Assembly: GCA_023389745.1 (NCBI GenBank)
Contig: JAEWED010000034.1
Span: forward strand, 1 to 48,798
Direction of reading: 5' to 3'
DNA: 48,798 nucleotides
From: Actinomycetes bacterium
Lineage (GTDB): Bacteria; Actinomycetota; Acidimicrobiia; Acidimicrobiales; Microtrichaceae
The notes below the pieces were generated by a model, which was given only the letters and a program-made list of their open reading frames with translations, ran no database searches and was not told the DNA's origin. The translations under genes were made by a program, and so were the position numbers. Shown here piece after piece: positions 1-8,526 of this stretch (positions are counted from its first letter, which is position 1; the number at the start of each line of letters is the position of its first letter).

Positions 1-2256
1 GACGCGGCGACGTTCACCGCGTGGGTTCCCGTCGGCGACGACGGGCTGGTGACGGGCATCGGCTCCGAGCAGGTCGACGCCGTCGATCCGATGATCGCAC
101 CCAAGTACTCCGCCCTCGCCGGGCGGCTGCCCGAGGCATCGGGCGAGGTCTCCCTGGACCGCTCCTCGATGCGACGCTTCGGCCTCGCGGTCGGTGACAC
201 GATCCGATTCGCGCTGCCGGCGGTCGATCTGACCGTCGTCGGCGTGGTCGACGATGACGACTGCACCGACTGCCCGCTGGCGGTGCTCGCACCAGGGTCC
301 GTCGAGCGTCCCGTACCGCCGAGCGACGACGACCCGTTCCCTGCCGAGTGGACGTCGGTCGCGTGGCAGGACGCCTGGTACCTCGACGGGGTCTCGCCCT
401 CGGTGCTCGAGCGGATGGAGCTCCAGTCGCTCGGCGGGGTCGGTTGGGCGATCTCGAGTCGTGACCGGGTCGACACCTCGGGCGACGACCCCGATGTGGC
501 GAGGGCCTGGACGGTCGCCGGCGCGGCGTTCCTCCTGCTGTGGACCGGGCTCGTCGCCGCATCAGGCCTGGCGGTCGGCGCACGCCGCCGCAAGCGCGAG
601 CTCGGTCTGCTCGCGGCGAACGGCGCCGATCCGTCGAAGCTCCGTCTGGCGGTCGTCGCCGAGGGACTCGTGCTCGGCGCGCTCGGCGCAGCGCTCGGCG
701 TGGCCATCGGTGCCGTCGTCGCCAGGACCATCGAGCCCAGCGTGAGAGTCGACACCCTGCCCAGGGCATTGCCGATTCCCTGGGCATGGCTGCTCATCGT
801 CTGGGCGGTCGGCACGCTCGCGGCGGTCGTCGCAGCGTGGTCGGCATCGGTCGGCGTGGCATCGCTGACCCCGTCCCAGCTGCTTCGTGGGCACCGGCCC
901 ACGCCGCGGCCTGCCCCGGCGTGGTTCGCCGCCGGCCTCGTGCTGTTCGTCGTCGGATGTGTCGTCCTACGAGTCGGCCGCGAGATGATCGGTGAGACCT
1001 ACGGCGCCAGCAGAGGCAACCAGGTCGTGATCGCATGTGGGGTCCTGGCGGCGACTTTGGGGGTGGTGGCGGTCGTGGTCGGCGCCACCCGCATCGCTGG
1101 CCGGCTCACCGGTTCGGCACCCAACTCCACGCGGCTCGCCGGGCGCGACCTCGCCCGGCACGGCGTGCGGATCGCGGCGGCCACCGCGGCGGTCGCCATC
1201 ACCCTGACGGGCGCAACCGCGATCGCGACGTACTTTCGAGCGAACGTCGACAACGAACCGGCGTGGTCCCTCGACGGCGGGTCCGACGCCATGGTGACAG
1301 GAGGGCCCGAGCGTGTCGCTCTGCTCCACGGGCGGGAGAGTCGATTGGTCGACGGTCGCGTGCTGCCCTTGGAGGTCGACGATCGGGTGACCTCCGCGCT
1401 GGCCGAGGTGGCCCCGACGGTCGGCACCGTCGCGCTGCACCCGGCATCCGAGGCCGTGCGGCGGTGCGTCGACGGGTTCCCGGACGCGCAGGGCGGTGCG
1501 ACGCCGGAGCAGTGTGATCCGGTCACCGTGTCGGTCGCCGACGAGGGCATGCTCGACGTGTTGCCACCGGCTGTGGCCGAGACGCTCAGCGACGGAGGCA
1601 TCATCAGCAACGGCGCCACCATCCGCGACGCCGCCGGAGTCGAGCTCGACACCGAGGTGGTGTCCCTCGGCCTCTGGTCCAACAGCGGTGGGATGAGCGG
1701 CTCGATGAGTGGAGCCGGGTTGCTCATGACCGCGACGACAGCCGATGCGCTCGGGGTGGACCGCAGCCAGATCGTCGCGACCGAGGCCTTCGTGGTGCTG
1801 GACGGTGCCAGCGACGGAGCGGTGGAACGAGTCGTGCAAGACCTCGGGTTCGGATTGTCCGAAGGGTCCTGGGAGCCGACGTCGGAGCTCGGCTGGTCGA
1901 ACGCCGTGATCTTCGCGCTGGGTGCATCCGCGGTCGCTCTCGTCACGCTGCTCATCGTCATGATCACCTTGGCCCTCGTGCGGGTCGAGTCCCGCTCCGA
2001 CGACGACGTGCTGCTGATCGCCGGCGCGTCACCGGGCCTGTCTCGTCGGGTGAGCGCGGCACGGGCCGGGTTGATCGTCGTGGCGGCCGCGTTGCCCGCG
2101 TCGATCGCCGGGTGGTCGGTCGCCCGGTCGCTCATGATCGGCTCCGCCCCGGTGCCGTGGGCGGCCATCGGGTTGGCGCTCGTGGCGCTGCCCTTGATCG
2201 CCGCGTCGATGGGCTGGCTGTTCCACCGCCCACCCCGGCGGCTGCGCCTTGCTTGA
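1..2256 (+). CDS. FtsX-type ABC transporter permease (5' truncated by window edge)
   Basis: Membrane permease subunit of a MacB/FtsX-like ABC system, which usually moves lipids, lipoproteins or peptides, or signals across the envelope. The frame is open from base 1, so the true start lies upstream; a GTG at 49 is only an internal candidate. The visible layout is an extracytoplasmic stretch, then three to four hydrophobic helices from about residue 165 with the basic loop GARRRKRELGLLAANGA typical of the FtsX domain. Two more helices, a second periplasmic domain (about 400-620) and a last three-helix bundle (about 635-740) follow, giving the usual two FtsX repeats. No ATPase partner is visible; it would be upstream. 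Family assignment is confident, substrate unknown. Confidence 0.85.
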   Translation, partial: DAATFTAWVPVGDDGLVTGIGSEQVDAVDPMIAPKYSALAGRLPEASGEVSLDRSSMRRFGLAVGDTIRFALPAVDLTVVGVVDDDDCTDCPLAVLAPGSVERPVPPSDDDPFPAEWTSVAWQDAWYLDGVSPSVLERMELQSLGGVGWAISSRDRVDTSGDDPDVARAWTVAGAAFLLLWTGLVAASGLAVGARRRKRELGLLAANGADPSKLRLAVVAEGLVLGALGAALGVAIGAVVARTIEPSVRVDTLPRALPIPWAWLLIVWAVGTLAAVVAAWSASVGVASLTPSQLLRGHRPTPRPAPAWFAAGLVLFVVGCVVLRVGREMIGETYGASRGNQVVIACGVLAATLGVVAVVVGATRIAGRLTGSAPNSTRLAGRDLARHGVRIAAATAAVAITLTGATAIATYFRANVDNEPAWSLDGGSDAMVTGGPERVALLHGRESRLVDGRVLPLEVDDRVTSALAEVAPTVGTVALHPASEAVRRCVDGFPDAQGGATPEQCDPVTVSVADEGMLDVLPPAVAETLSDGGIISNGATIRDAAGVELDTEVVSLGLWSNSGGMSGSMSGAGLLMTATTADALGVDRSQIVATEAFVVLDGASDGAVERVVQDLGFGLSEGSWEPTSELGWSNAVIFALGASAVALVTLLIVMITLALVRVESRSDDDVLLIAGASPGLSRRVSAARAGLIVVAAALPASIAGWSVARSLMIGSAPVPWAAIGLALVALPLIAASMGWLFHRPPRRLRLA

Positions 2257-2286
2257 CCGCCACGCCGGCGCGCCAGACCCTTCGCC

Positions 2287-2334
2287 AAATGACACCTGTT
2301 TTCGATGCGATCACATCGAAAACAGGTGTCATTT
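2287..2334. repeat. perfect 21-bp inverted repeat with 6-nt loop
   Basis: The arms at 2287-2307 and 2314-2334 are exact reverse complements and the loop is CGATCA. The element begins AAATGACACC and ends GGTGTCATTT, so either strand gives a hairpin ending in a short T run. It follows the permease stop by 30 bases and ends 25 bases before the thioesterase ATG. It is clearly less GC-rich than its surroundings. It could be a terminator for the permease, an operator, or a copy of a dispersed palindromic element. Confidence 0.8.
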
Positions 2335-2359
2335 CGAGGGGTGGGTAGGGTCCGTGGGC

Positions 2360-3160
2360 ATGGACGCTGCTGAGTTCCTGGGCCTGACGCCGACCCACAA
2401 CCCGATGCGGTGGTACCTGCCGATCACCGACGGCATCGCGACCAGGGAGAAGTTCCTCTTCGGCGGCTGCGGGCTCGGCGCAGCGGTCGAGGCGATGGAA
2501 GCCGTCTGCGAGCGTCCGGTCGTGTGGGCCACCGCCCAGTACCTGTCCTTCGCGATGGTCGGCTCGATCATGGACCTCGACGTCACGATCGCGGTGTCCG
2601 GCAAGCGCACCAGCCAGGCCCGCGTCGTCGGCAAGGTCGGGGACCGCGAGATCCTCACCGTCAACGCCGCCCTCGGGTCCAAGGACATCCCGATCGACGA
2701 GCAGTACCGCACCATGCCCGAGGTGCCCGACCCGCTCGACTGCCCGAGCCGCGGTGAGCTCGTCGAGGACACCGGGTCGATCATGACCCGCTTCGACATG
2801 CGCCTCGCCCTGGGCACGCCGTGGGACCGCTTCGACGGCACCTCACGTGCCGTCGACGGCCGCTCGGGGCTGTGGGTGCGCATGCCCGACGTCGACGTCT
2901 CCGCCGCGGCGATCGCGATCCTCGGCGACTACGTGCCCTTCGGCATCTCGCAGTCCCAGGGCAACTGGATCCCGTCGAACAGCCTGGACAACACGATCAG
3001 GGTGCAGCGGCTCGTGCCGACCGAGTGGGTCCTGTGCGACGTCCGCATCGACGGCATCCACGACGGGTTCGGTCACGGCTCGGTCTACCTGTGGTCCGCG
3101 GACGGCACCCTGCTGGCCACCGCGAGCCAGTCCGCGGTGCTCCACAACCCGCGCACCTGA
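2360..3160 (+). CDS. acyl-CoA thioesterase family protein (double hotdog, TesB-like)
   Basis: Predicted to hydrolyse acyl-CoA thioesters in the cytoplasm. The 266-aa length and the two-part layout fit the TesB/4HBT_3 double-hotdog family: an N-terminal half with FGGCGLGAAVEAM and RPVVWATAQYLSFA, and a C-terminal half with LGDYVPFGIS, NSLDNTIRV and GHGSVYLWSADGTLLA, the last being the usual end of this fold. The open frame extends upstream to 2249 but would then run through the 2287-2334 hairpin, so the ATG at 2360 is preferred. A TAGGGT box lies 8 bases before that ATG. Substrate chain length cannot be read from sequence. Confidence 0.82.
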   Translation: MDAAEFLGLTPTHNPMRWYLPITDGIATREKFLFGGCGLGAAVEAMEAVCERPVVWATAQYLSFAMVGSIMDLDVTIAVSGKRTSQARVVGKVGDREILTVNAALGSKDIPIDEQYRTMPEVPDPLDCPSRGELVEDTGSIMTRFDMRLALGTPWDRFDGTSRAVDGRSGLWVRMPDVDVSAAAIAILGDYVPFGISQSQGNWIPSNSLDNTIRVQRLVPTEWVLCDVRIDGIHDGFGHGSVYLWSADGTLLATASQSAVLHNPRT

Positions 3161-3179
3161 CGCCGATCGCCGTGGGAGT

Positions 3180-3216
3180 GGGGTCGTCATCGACACGGTG
3201 TGTCGACGACGACCCC
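3180..3216 (+). terminator. hairpin terminator candidate after thioesterase
   Basis: 16-base arms (3180-3195 and 3201-3216) pair with a single A-C mismatch around the 5-nt loop CGGTG. It lies 20 bases after the thioesterase stop and before the next promoter. There is no clear U tract, so it may be an intrinsic terminator of the U-poor high-GC type. Confidence 0.55.
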
Positions 3217-3248
3217 TATGTTCCGCGACCGAGCCTGAGGCGGCTCGG

Positions 3249-3254
3249 TAGGGT
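3249..3254 (+). promoter_or_regulatory. -10 box TAGGGT, leaderless layout
   Basis: TAGGGT ends 6 bases before the ATG at 3261, so transcription would begin at or next to the start codon. No Shine-Dalgarno sequence is evident in that gap. Confidence 0.5.
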
Positions 3255-3260
3255 CGGCCC

Positions 3261-4271
3261 ATGAGCGACACGTCCACCGACCCGTCCTTCCTGTCCGGCC
3301 GATTCGGCATGACGATCCCCTTCGACGGGGTGCCCCTGTCGGAGCAGCGTGACTGGATCGTCGAGCTCGAGGACCTGGGCTACACCGACGTCTGGTCCTC
3401 CGAGGCCAACGGCGCGGACGCCTTCACGCCGCTCGCGCTCGCCTCGGCCTGGGCGCCGTCGCTGCGGCTCGGCTCGGCGATCGTGCCGGCCTACACCCGC
3501 GGACCTGCGCTGCTCGCCCAGTCCGTCGCGACGCTCGCGGACGCGGCACCGGGCCGGGTCGCGTTCGGCATCGGCACGTCGTCGAACGTGATCGTCGAGG
3601 GCTGGAACGGCATCCCGTTCACCGACCCGTACCACCAGGTCCGCGACATGGTGCGATTCCTGCGGGGCGCGCTCGCCGGCGAGAAGATGTCGGGCACCTT
3701 CGGGCGCTCCGAGGTCAAGGGCTTCCGACTGGGCATCCGGCCCGCCGAGCAGCCCCGCATCCTGATCGCCGCGCTGCGAGAGGGCATGCTGCGACTCGCC
3801 GGCCGAGAGGCCGACGGCGCGATCATCAACTGGCTCTCCGCCGACGACGTCGCCACGGTCGCCCCGATCGTGCAGGCCGCCGGTGGCGCCGCTGCAGGCG
3901 AAGTGGTCAAAGAGGTCGTCGCCCGCATCTTCGTGGCACCGACGACCGATCGCGACACCGTCATGGCGATGGGCCGCTACGCGATCGCTGCGTACCTGAG
4001 CGTGCCGGTCTACGCGGCGTTCCACGAGTGGATGGGCCGCGGCGAGCAGCTCGCCGAGATGTGGCGGCTCTGGGGCGAGGGCGACCGCAAGGCAGCGCTC
4101 GCCGCGATCCCGGACTCGCTCGTCGACGAGCTCATCGTGTGGGGCTCCCCGGAGGAGTGCCGCGAGCACATCGGCCGTTACGTGGCCAACGGCGTGACCA
4201 CCCCGGCGCTCGCGCTGCTGCCCTTCGGCTATGACGTCCGCCAGGCGATCCGCGACCTCGCACCCCGCTGA
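3261..4271 (+). CDS. LLM class (F420-type) oxidoreductase
   Basis: 336-aa luciferase-like monooxygenase-fold enzyme, predicted to use reduced F420 (or FMN) to reduce or oxidise a small organic substrate. It shows the typical opening FGMTIPFDG, the GYTDVWSSEANG strand-loop, LRLGSAIVPAYTR, GRVAFGIGTSSNVIVEGWNG (cofactor-side loop) and the C-terminal region with a WGSPEECREHIGRYVANGV motif common to the family. The start is the ATG at 3261 behind TAGGGT. It resembles the LLM protein at 8527-9540 more than the one at 41091-42140. It is transcribed alone, between two hairpins. Cofactor choice is inferred from the family. Confidence 0.85.
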   Translation: MSDTSTDPSFLSGRFGMTIPFDGVPLSEQRDWIVELEDLGYTDVWSSEANGADAFTPLALASAWAPSLRLGSAIVPAYTRGPALLAQSVATLADAAPGRVAFGIGTSSNVIVEGWNGIPFTDPYHQVRDMVRFLRGALAGEKMSGTFGRSEVKGFRLGIRPAEQPRILIAALREGMLRLAGREADGAIINWLSADDVATVAPIVQAAGGAAAGEVVKEVVARIFVAPTTDRDTVMAMGRYAIAAYLSVPVYAAFHEWMGRGEQLAEMWRLWGEGDRKAALAAIPDSLVDELIVWGSPEECREHIGRYVANGVTTPALALLPFGYDVRQAIRDLAPR

Positions 4272-4288
4272 GACACGAGAAGGTGGAT

Positions 4289-4382
4289 CGTGCGGCCCCC
4301 TCCCTCCAGGGAGCCGCACGCCTACCGTTCACACGGGGCCGATCGATCGGTGGGCGAGACCGTTCGGCCTGCCCCGTGTGAA
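4289..4382. terminator. two hairpins between convergent genes
   Basis: The first hairpin has 8-bp arms CGTGCGGC (4289-4296) and GCCGCACG (4313-4320). The second has perfect 12-base arms at 4328-4339 and 4371-4382. They sit between the convergent ends of the LLM gene (4271) and the small minus-strand gene (4393) and probably stop transcription from both sides. Confidence 0.5.
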
Positions 4383-4392
4383 GTCCTCGGGG

Positions 4393-4755
4393 TCAGCCGC
4401 CGCCTTCCGTGGTGGGGCTGTCGGTCGATGGGCCGTCGGCCTGTGGGCTGTCCGTCTGTGGGCTGTCCGTCTGTGGGCTGGCGTTCGGTGGGAGGTACGC
4501 CGTCGCGGCGTCGTGGTAGCGGAGCCGCAGGTCCTCCGACCTGCTCAGCCGCTCGATCCAACCGGCTTGGATCGCCTGCCAGTCCTCCGGGGTGATCCCG
4601 TTCCCCTCGACGAACTCCTCGATCGCCTCGGGTCGGGTCAGGCCCGTCCGCAGCATCTCGGCGCTCAGCCGCGCGTACCGGTCGAGGTCGACGCCCCTGA
4701 TCGGTTCGGTGTCAGCGGCGGGATCCATGTCGAGGGTCACCGTCACTGTGCGCAT
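4393..4755 (-). CDS. conserved-type hypothetical protein with Ser-Pro-Gln-Thr-Asp repeat tail
   Basis: 120-aa soluble protein of unknown function. Residues about 20-85 form a compact helical region (GVDLDRYARLSAEMLRTGL, GNGITPEDWQAIQAGW) that resembles small actinobacterial domains with the pattern 'D-L-x-x-Y-A' and 'W-x-x-x-x-x-G-W', possibly near DUF6620; this is not certain. The last 30 residues are low-complexity with tandem SPQTD units encoded by 15-base repeats (4441-4480). The ATG at 4755 is chosen because the longer frame to 4833 adds an Arg-rich, unlikely N-terminus. The gene ends convergently with the LLM gene. Codon pattern and strand fit a real gene. Confidence 0.6.
   Translation of the reverse strand: MRTVTVTLDMDPAADTEPIRGVDLDRYARLSAEMLRTGLTRPEAIEEFVEGNGITPEDWQAIQAGWIERLSRSEDLRLRYHDAATAYLPPNASPQTDSPQTDSPQADGPSTDSPTTEGGG
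4441..4480. repeat. 15-bp tandem repeat in the 3' end of the small gene
   Basis: The unit CTGTGGGCTGTCCGT occurs at 4441-4455 and 4456-4470, with a partial third copy at 4471-4480 and degenerate copies before it. It encodes the repeated SPQTD residues near the C-terminus. Confidence 0.8.
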
Positions 4756-4853
4756 CCTGCGCAGCGGGTCACGTCGGGCACTGGGACAGTGTGAACCTCG
4801 AGCCGACCCGGGTCGTGAGTAGTCGTTACTCAAATCGCGACGGAGTGCTCACA

Positions 4854-4885
4854 CATCGGTCACACCGCCCCATCGGTCACACCGC
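4854..4885. repeat. 17-bp period direct repeat
   Basis: CATCGGTCACACCGC occurs at 4854-4868 and again at 4871-4885, in the spacer just after the acyl-CoA synthetase stop (minus strand). The rest of the 4756-4913 spacer shows only GAGTA/TACTC half-sites near 4815-4830. Confidence 0.7.
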
Positions 4886-4913
4886 ACCGGGCAGTCACTG
4901 CGCGACCAGCGGG

Positions 4914-6476
4914 TCAGGCCCCCGTCAGCAGCTCCCGCACCTGGCGCTTGTCGATCTTGCCCGATGCGTTCATCGGCAGCGCGTCGACGACGTGCACCAC
5001 CTTCGGGCGCTTGAAGCCGGCGAGGCGGCCGTCGGTCCAGCTGACCAGCTCGTCGGCATCGAGGTCACGTCCGGGTGCCGCCACCACGACGGCGCAGACC
5101 TGCTCGCCCCAACGCTCGTGCGGCACACCGACCACGGCGACCTGGCCGACCGCGGGGTGCTCGCCGACGACGTCCTCGACCTCTCGCGACGCGACGTTCT
5201 CGCCGCCGGTGATGATGATGTCCTTCTTGCGGTCCACGACGTGCAGCACGCCCGCGTCGTCGATCCGGCCGACGTCGCCGGTGCGCAACCACGGTCCGAG
5301 CCGCGACGCCGCGGTGGCCGCCGGGTCGTTCCAGTAGCCGTCGCACACCTGGTCGCCCCGGACCAGGATCTCGCCGGGTCGGCCGTCGAGCACCTCGCGG
5401 TCGTCGTCGTCCACGATGCGCAACGCCGCCAGCGGACCGGGGCGTCCGGCAGCGCTCAGCAGCTCCGGTTCGCTGGTCGCGGCACGCCGGTGGTCCGCGG
5501 GAGTGAGGAACACGGCGTTGCCGCCGAGCTCGGTCATCCCGTAGCCCTGGGCGAGCCCGCAGTCCGGCAGCTCGTCGAACAGCCGGCGCATCAGGTCGAG
5601 CGGCATGGCCGAGGCGCCGTAGGAGATCTGCCGCAGCGACGAGAGCCGCTCGCTGGCGCCCTCGGCGTGGTCGAGCAGCATCGAGATCATCGTCGGTGCC
5701 AGCGAGCAGTTGGTGACCTGCTCGGTCTGCATCAGGTCGAGCACCGTCTCGGCGTCGAACCGGGCGACGAGCACCACGGGACGGCGTCGCAGATGTGCGT
5801 GCAGCACGTTGTAGGCGGCGACGTGGAACAGGGGGAAGGGGAACAGGTAGACGTCGTCGTCGGCCATCGGGCGGGCGACGGCCGTGTTGGCGGTGGCCGC
5901 GATCAGGTTGCGGTGCGTCAGCACCACACCCTTGGGTGCTCCGGTCGTGCCCGAGGTGTGGATGATCCAGGCGGGCGCGCCCTCGTCGGCGGCCTGCGCG
6001 GCTCCGGCGGCCTGCGCGGCTGCGGCGGAATGCGCGGCCCTGGTGGGCCCGTCCAGCTCGTTGGACAGGTCCAGCGAGGCCAGCGTGTGGGCGCCGCCGA
6101 TCGACCAGATGGTCAGGTCGACTCGATCGTCGAGCTCGGCGCCCAGGCGGTCGAGCTGATCGGGAGCGGCGAGCAGTGCGACCGCGTCCACCGAGTCGAC
6201 GGTGGCCATCAGCTCGGTCGGTGTGTGGCGGGTGTTGCCGAAGGCCAGGATGCGCCCCGAACGGGGGACGGCGTAGAGGGCGACCAGCGCGTCGAGCTGG
6301 TTGTCGGAGATGAGCACGAGACGGTCGCCCGGGGCGGTCGAACCGGCGACCCGGGTGGCCATCTCCGCGACGCGCCGGTCGAGCTCGGAGAACGAGACGC
6401 GGCGACCGTCGACCACGACCGCGGTGTCCCGGGGCCGGTCGGCGGCGGCGAGCTCGAGGATCTCGTGGAGCAGCAC
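4914..6476 (-). CDS. class I AMP-forming acyl-CoA synthetase
   Basis: 520-aa ANL-superfamily ligase that would activate a carboxylic acid to acyl-CoA via an acyl-adenylate. Visible motifs are the P-loop-like HTSGTTGAPKGVVLTH, QGYGMTE (A5), LRTGDVGRIDDAG (A7), DRKKDIIITGGENV (A8) and the catalytic lysine motif NASGKIDKRQVRE (A10) at the C-terminus. An Ala-rich linker (about residues 180-195) precedes the P-loop. The open frame continues far upstream to 7592, but that part is the shadow of the next gene; GTG 6476 gives the normal ANL opening (LLHEILELAA). It is last of a four-gene minus-strand run. Substrate unknown. Confidence 0.9.
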   Translation of the reverse strand: MLLHEILELAAADRPRDTAVVVDGRRVSFSELDRRVAEMATRVAGSTAPGDRLVLISDNQLDALVALYAVPRSGRILAFGNTRHTPTELMATVDSVDAVALLAAPDQLDRLGAELDDRVDLTIWSIGGAHTLASLDLSNELDGPTRAAHSAAAAQAAGAAQAADEGAPAWIIHTSGTTGAPKGVVLTHRNLIAATANTAVARPMADDDVYLFPFPLFHVAAYNVLHAHLRRRPVVLVARFDAETVLDLMQTEQVTNCSLAPTMISMLLDHAEGASERLSSLRQISYGASAMPLDLMRRLFDELPDCGLAQGYGMTELGGNAVFLTPADHRRAATSEPELLSAAGRPGPLAALRIVDDDDREVLDGRPGEILVRGDQVCDGYWNDPAATAASRLGPWLRTGDVGRIDDAGVLHVVDRKKDIIITGGENVASREVEDVVGEHPAVGQVAVVGVPHERWGEQVCAVVVAAPGRDLDADELVSWTDGRLAGFKRPKVVHVVDALPMNASGKIDKRQVRELLTGA

Positions 6477-6547
6477 GACGGGAGTCTCGCGGACCTCACG
6501 CCGGTGGTGCCCATCGACGCTCTGGCGGACGGCGGGGAGGGGACGGC

Positions 6548-7696
6548 CTACGTGGCAGACGCGGCGAGCGACGCAGCGGCCCGGAGGTGTTCGGCCAGGT
6601 CGTCGAGCGAGACGTGGGCGTTCACGCCGCTCGGGTTCGGCATCAGGTACACCGGCCGCCCACCGAGGCGCCGACCCTGTGCACCGATCGAGGCGTGGCG
6701 GTCGACCGCAGCGCGCCAACCCGTGAGGCCCAGGACGCACACCGCGGCGGGGCGCAGCCAGGCGCAGAGCCGGTCGAGTCGCTCCAGGCCGTGGCGGAAC
6801 TCGTCGCGGGTGAGCTCGTCGGCCCGGGGACTGGCCCGCTTCACCAGATCGGTCATGCCGATGCCGTCGCGGACCAGCAGGTGCCGGGCGTCTCGGTCCA
6901 CGCTCGCCAGTCCCGCCGCACGCAGCGCCGGCCACGCCCGGTTGCCGCTGCGGTGGAAGCCGACACCGGCGTCCGCGGCGACCAGCGACGGGTTGAGGCC
7001 CACGAGCAGCAGCCGCATGTCGGGACCGACGGTGTCGGCGAGCGTGCGGGAGCGTCGCATCCAGACCTCGAGGTGGTCGTCGTCGCCCCGTGGCGCGACG
7101 ACGAGCCGTTCGACGTCGAAGCCGGCGCCTTCGAGCACGTCGGTGAGCAGCGTCTCGGGCCAGTGGCTGAACCATCGGCCCGGGAAGTCGTCGTCGCGGT
7201 ACCGGGCGTGGTCGTCGTCGCCGGCGAAGAGCACCAGGCGGACGAGTCCGCCGACCTGCACGCAGCGGTGCAGGTCCCAGAGCGCCATCGGCACCTGCTC
7301 GCGGTGCAGGTGCACGTAGCTCCGGTCGGCCCACGCGCCCCCGAGGGAGTGGCGGGCGAACGGCAGGCCACGCAGGTCGGCGAGGACCCTCGGCGCCCCT
7401 GGCAGGTGCTCGGGCACCTGGTCGAGCATGGCGGGTGTGGCGTCGAGAGCGACCGTGCCGTCGGGCAGCGACGGCAGGTGCCAGCCGGGCCCGCAGCCCA
7501 GGTCGACGACCGGCCCGTCGGTGCCGGTCGCGGCGACCGCGCGGGTGAACTCCTCGGCGGCGTCGGTGCGGAACGTGCGGCGCTCGGCCCACTCGGTTGC
7601 ACGGGTCTGGTACACCTCGACCGTGTCATCGTGGTGGTCCCGAGGTGCACGGGCGGGCGAGCTGCCCGGCGGGCGCCCTGGCGGGCCGGCGGTCAC
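6548..7696 (-). CDS. methyltransferase / Mug-type mismatch DNA glycosylase fusion
   Basis: 382-aa two-domain protein. Residues about 25-215 form a class I SAM methyltransferase: motif I DLGCGPGW at 65-72, acidic LDATPAML at 84-91 and the post-motif region to about 210. Residues about 227-375 match E. coli Mug closely: VGLNPSLVAADAGVGF with N235 at the place of Mug catalytic Asn18, SGNRAWPAL, GMTDLVKRAS, VCVLGLTGW and the minor-groove wedge region NPSGVNAH at 354-361. Both domains look intact. GTG 7696 overlaps the SDR stop as GTGA, so the two are translationally coupled. In other bacteria Mug is usually a single-domain enzyme removing U or T opposite G. The methyltransferase substrate is unknown. 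Confidence 0.85.
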   Translation of the reverse strand: MTAGPPGRPPGSSPARAPRDHHDDTVEVYQTRATEWAERRTFRTDAAEEFTRAVAATGTDGPVVDLGCGPGWHLPSLPDGTVALDATPAMLDQVPEHLPGAPRVLADLRGLPFARHSLGGAWADRSYVHLHREQVPMALWDLHRCVQVGGLVRLVLFAGDDDHARYRDDDFPGRWFSHWPETLLTDVLEGAGFDVERLVVAPRGDDDHLEVWMRRSRTLADTVGPDMRLLLVGLNPSLVAADAGVGFHRSGNRAWPALRAAGLASVDRDARHLLVRDGIGMTDLVKRASPRADELTRDEFRHGLERLDRLCAWLRPAAVCVLGLTGWRAAVDRHASIGAQGRRLGGRPVYLMPNPSGVNAHVSLDDLAEHLRAAASLAASAT

Positions 7697-8511
7697 CGTC
7701 CGACGAGGCGTGCCTGCAGCCGGCGCATCGACGACAGCCAGCGCTCGCGGTCACCGGCCCGGGCACGCTCGTAGTCGGCGACCTCTTCGTGGGGGAGGAT
7801 CAGGAACTGGTCACGCTGCAACGCCGCGGTGGTGACCTCGGCGACCTCGGACGGCTCGAGGATGCGTTGGGCCTTGACGGCCTCGAGCGCGAGCTCGTCG
7901 GGGGCGGGCCCGTCACCGGGCCCGAACAGCAGCGGGGTGCGCACCCCTTGGGGGCACAGGCACGACACGCCGATGCCCTGGTCGCCGTAGGTGATCGACA
8001 ACCACTCGGCGAACGCGACCGCGCCGTGCTTGGTGACGCTGTAGGGCGCATCACCGAGGTTCGACAGCAGCCCGGCGGCCGAGGCGGTCACCAGGAGGTG
8101 CCCGCGGCCACGCTCGGTCCAGCGCGGCACGAGCAGCCGTGCCGCACGCACATGCGCCATCACGTTGACCTGCCACACGCGGTCCCAGGTCTCGTCGGTG
8201 GCGTCGAGCCCCTGCGCGGTGCCGATGCCGGCGTTGGCGCAGAACAGGTCGACCAGGCCGTTGCGCTGCTCGACGTCGTCGAACAGGCGGACCAGCTCGG
8301 CCTCGTCCGCGACGTCGCAGCCCCTGGACCACACGGCGGTGCCCTCGGGCGCGGTCGCGGCCAGCCTCGAGGCCACCTGCTCGGCGTGGTCGGCCTGCAG
8401 GTCGACCACGACCACGGCGGCCGGCTGCTCCTGCACGAACCGCTCGGCGAGCGCGGCGCCGATGCCGCTGCCCCCGCCGGTGACGACGATCACCGCTCCG
8501 TTCAGATCCAT
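7693..8511 (-). CDS. SDR family oxidoreductase
   Basis: 272-aa classical short-chain dehydrogenase/reductase. It has the nucleotide loop TGGGSGIG at 11-18, NAGIG, the Ser-containing VTASAAGLL and the catalytic PYSVTKHG (Tyr-x-x-x-Lys). D37 in VVVVDLQAD suggests NAD(H) preference. The C-terminal 60 residues (RDQFLILPHEEVADYERARA) match SDRs often found near LLM oxidoreductases and acyl-CoA genes in actinobacteria. It follows the LLM gene by 15 bases and overlaps the methyltransferase-Mug gene by 4. The substrate is probably a hydroxyacyl or alcohol compound, by context only. Confidence 0.88.
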   Translation of the reverse strand: MDLNGAVIVVTGGGSGIGAALAERFVQEQPAAVVVVDLQADHAEQVASRLAATAPEGTAVWSRGCDVADEAELVRLFDDVEQRNGLVDLFCANAGIGTAQGLDATDETWDRVWQVNVMAHVRAARLLVPRWTERGRGHLLVTASAAGLLSNLGDAPYSVTKHGAVAFAEWLSITYGDQGIGVSCLCPQGVRTPLLFGPGDGPAPDELALEAVKAQRILEPSEVAEVTTAALQRDQFLILPHEEVADYERARAGDRERWLSSMRRLQARLVGR

Positions 8512-8526
8512 CTCACATCTCCCTCG

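Noticed and set aside
4791..7319. 842-codon plus-strand frame opposite the synthetase and methyltransferase-Mug genes
   Set aside because: High-GC shadow frame: Arg/His/Gly/Val-rich translation with no domain, antisense to two clearly recognised genes. Similar long shadows at 17778-20132, 26482-29208 and 20018-22729 were rejected for the same reason.
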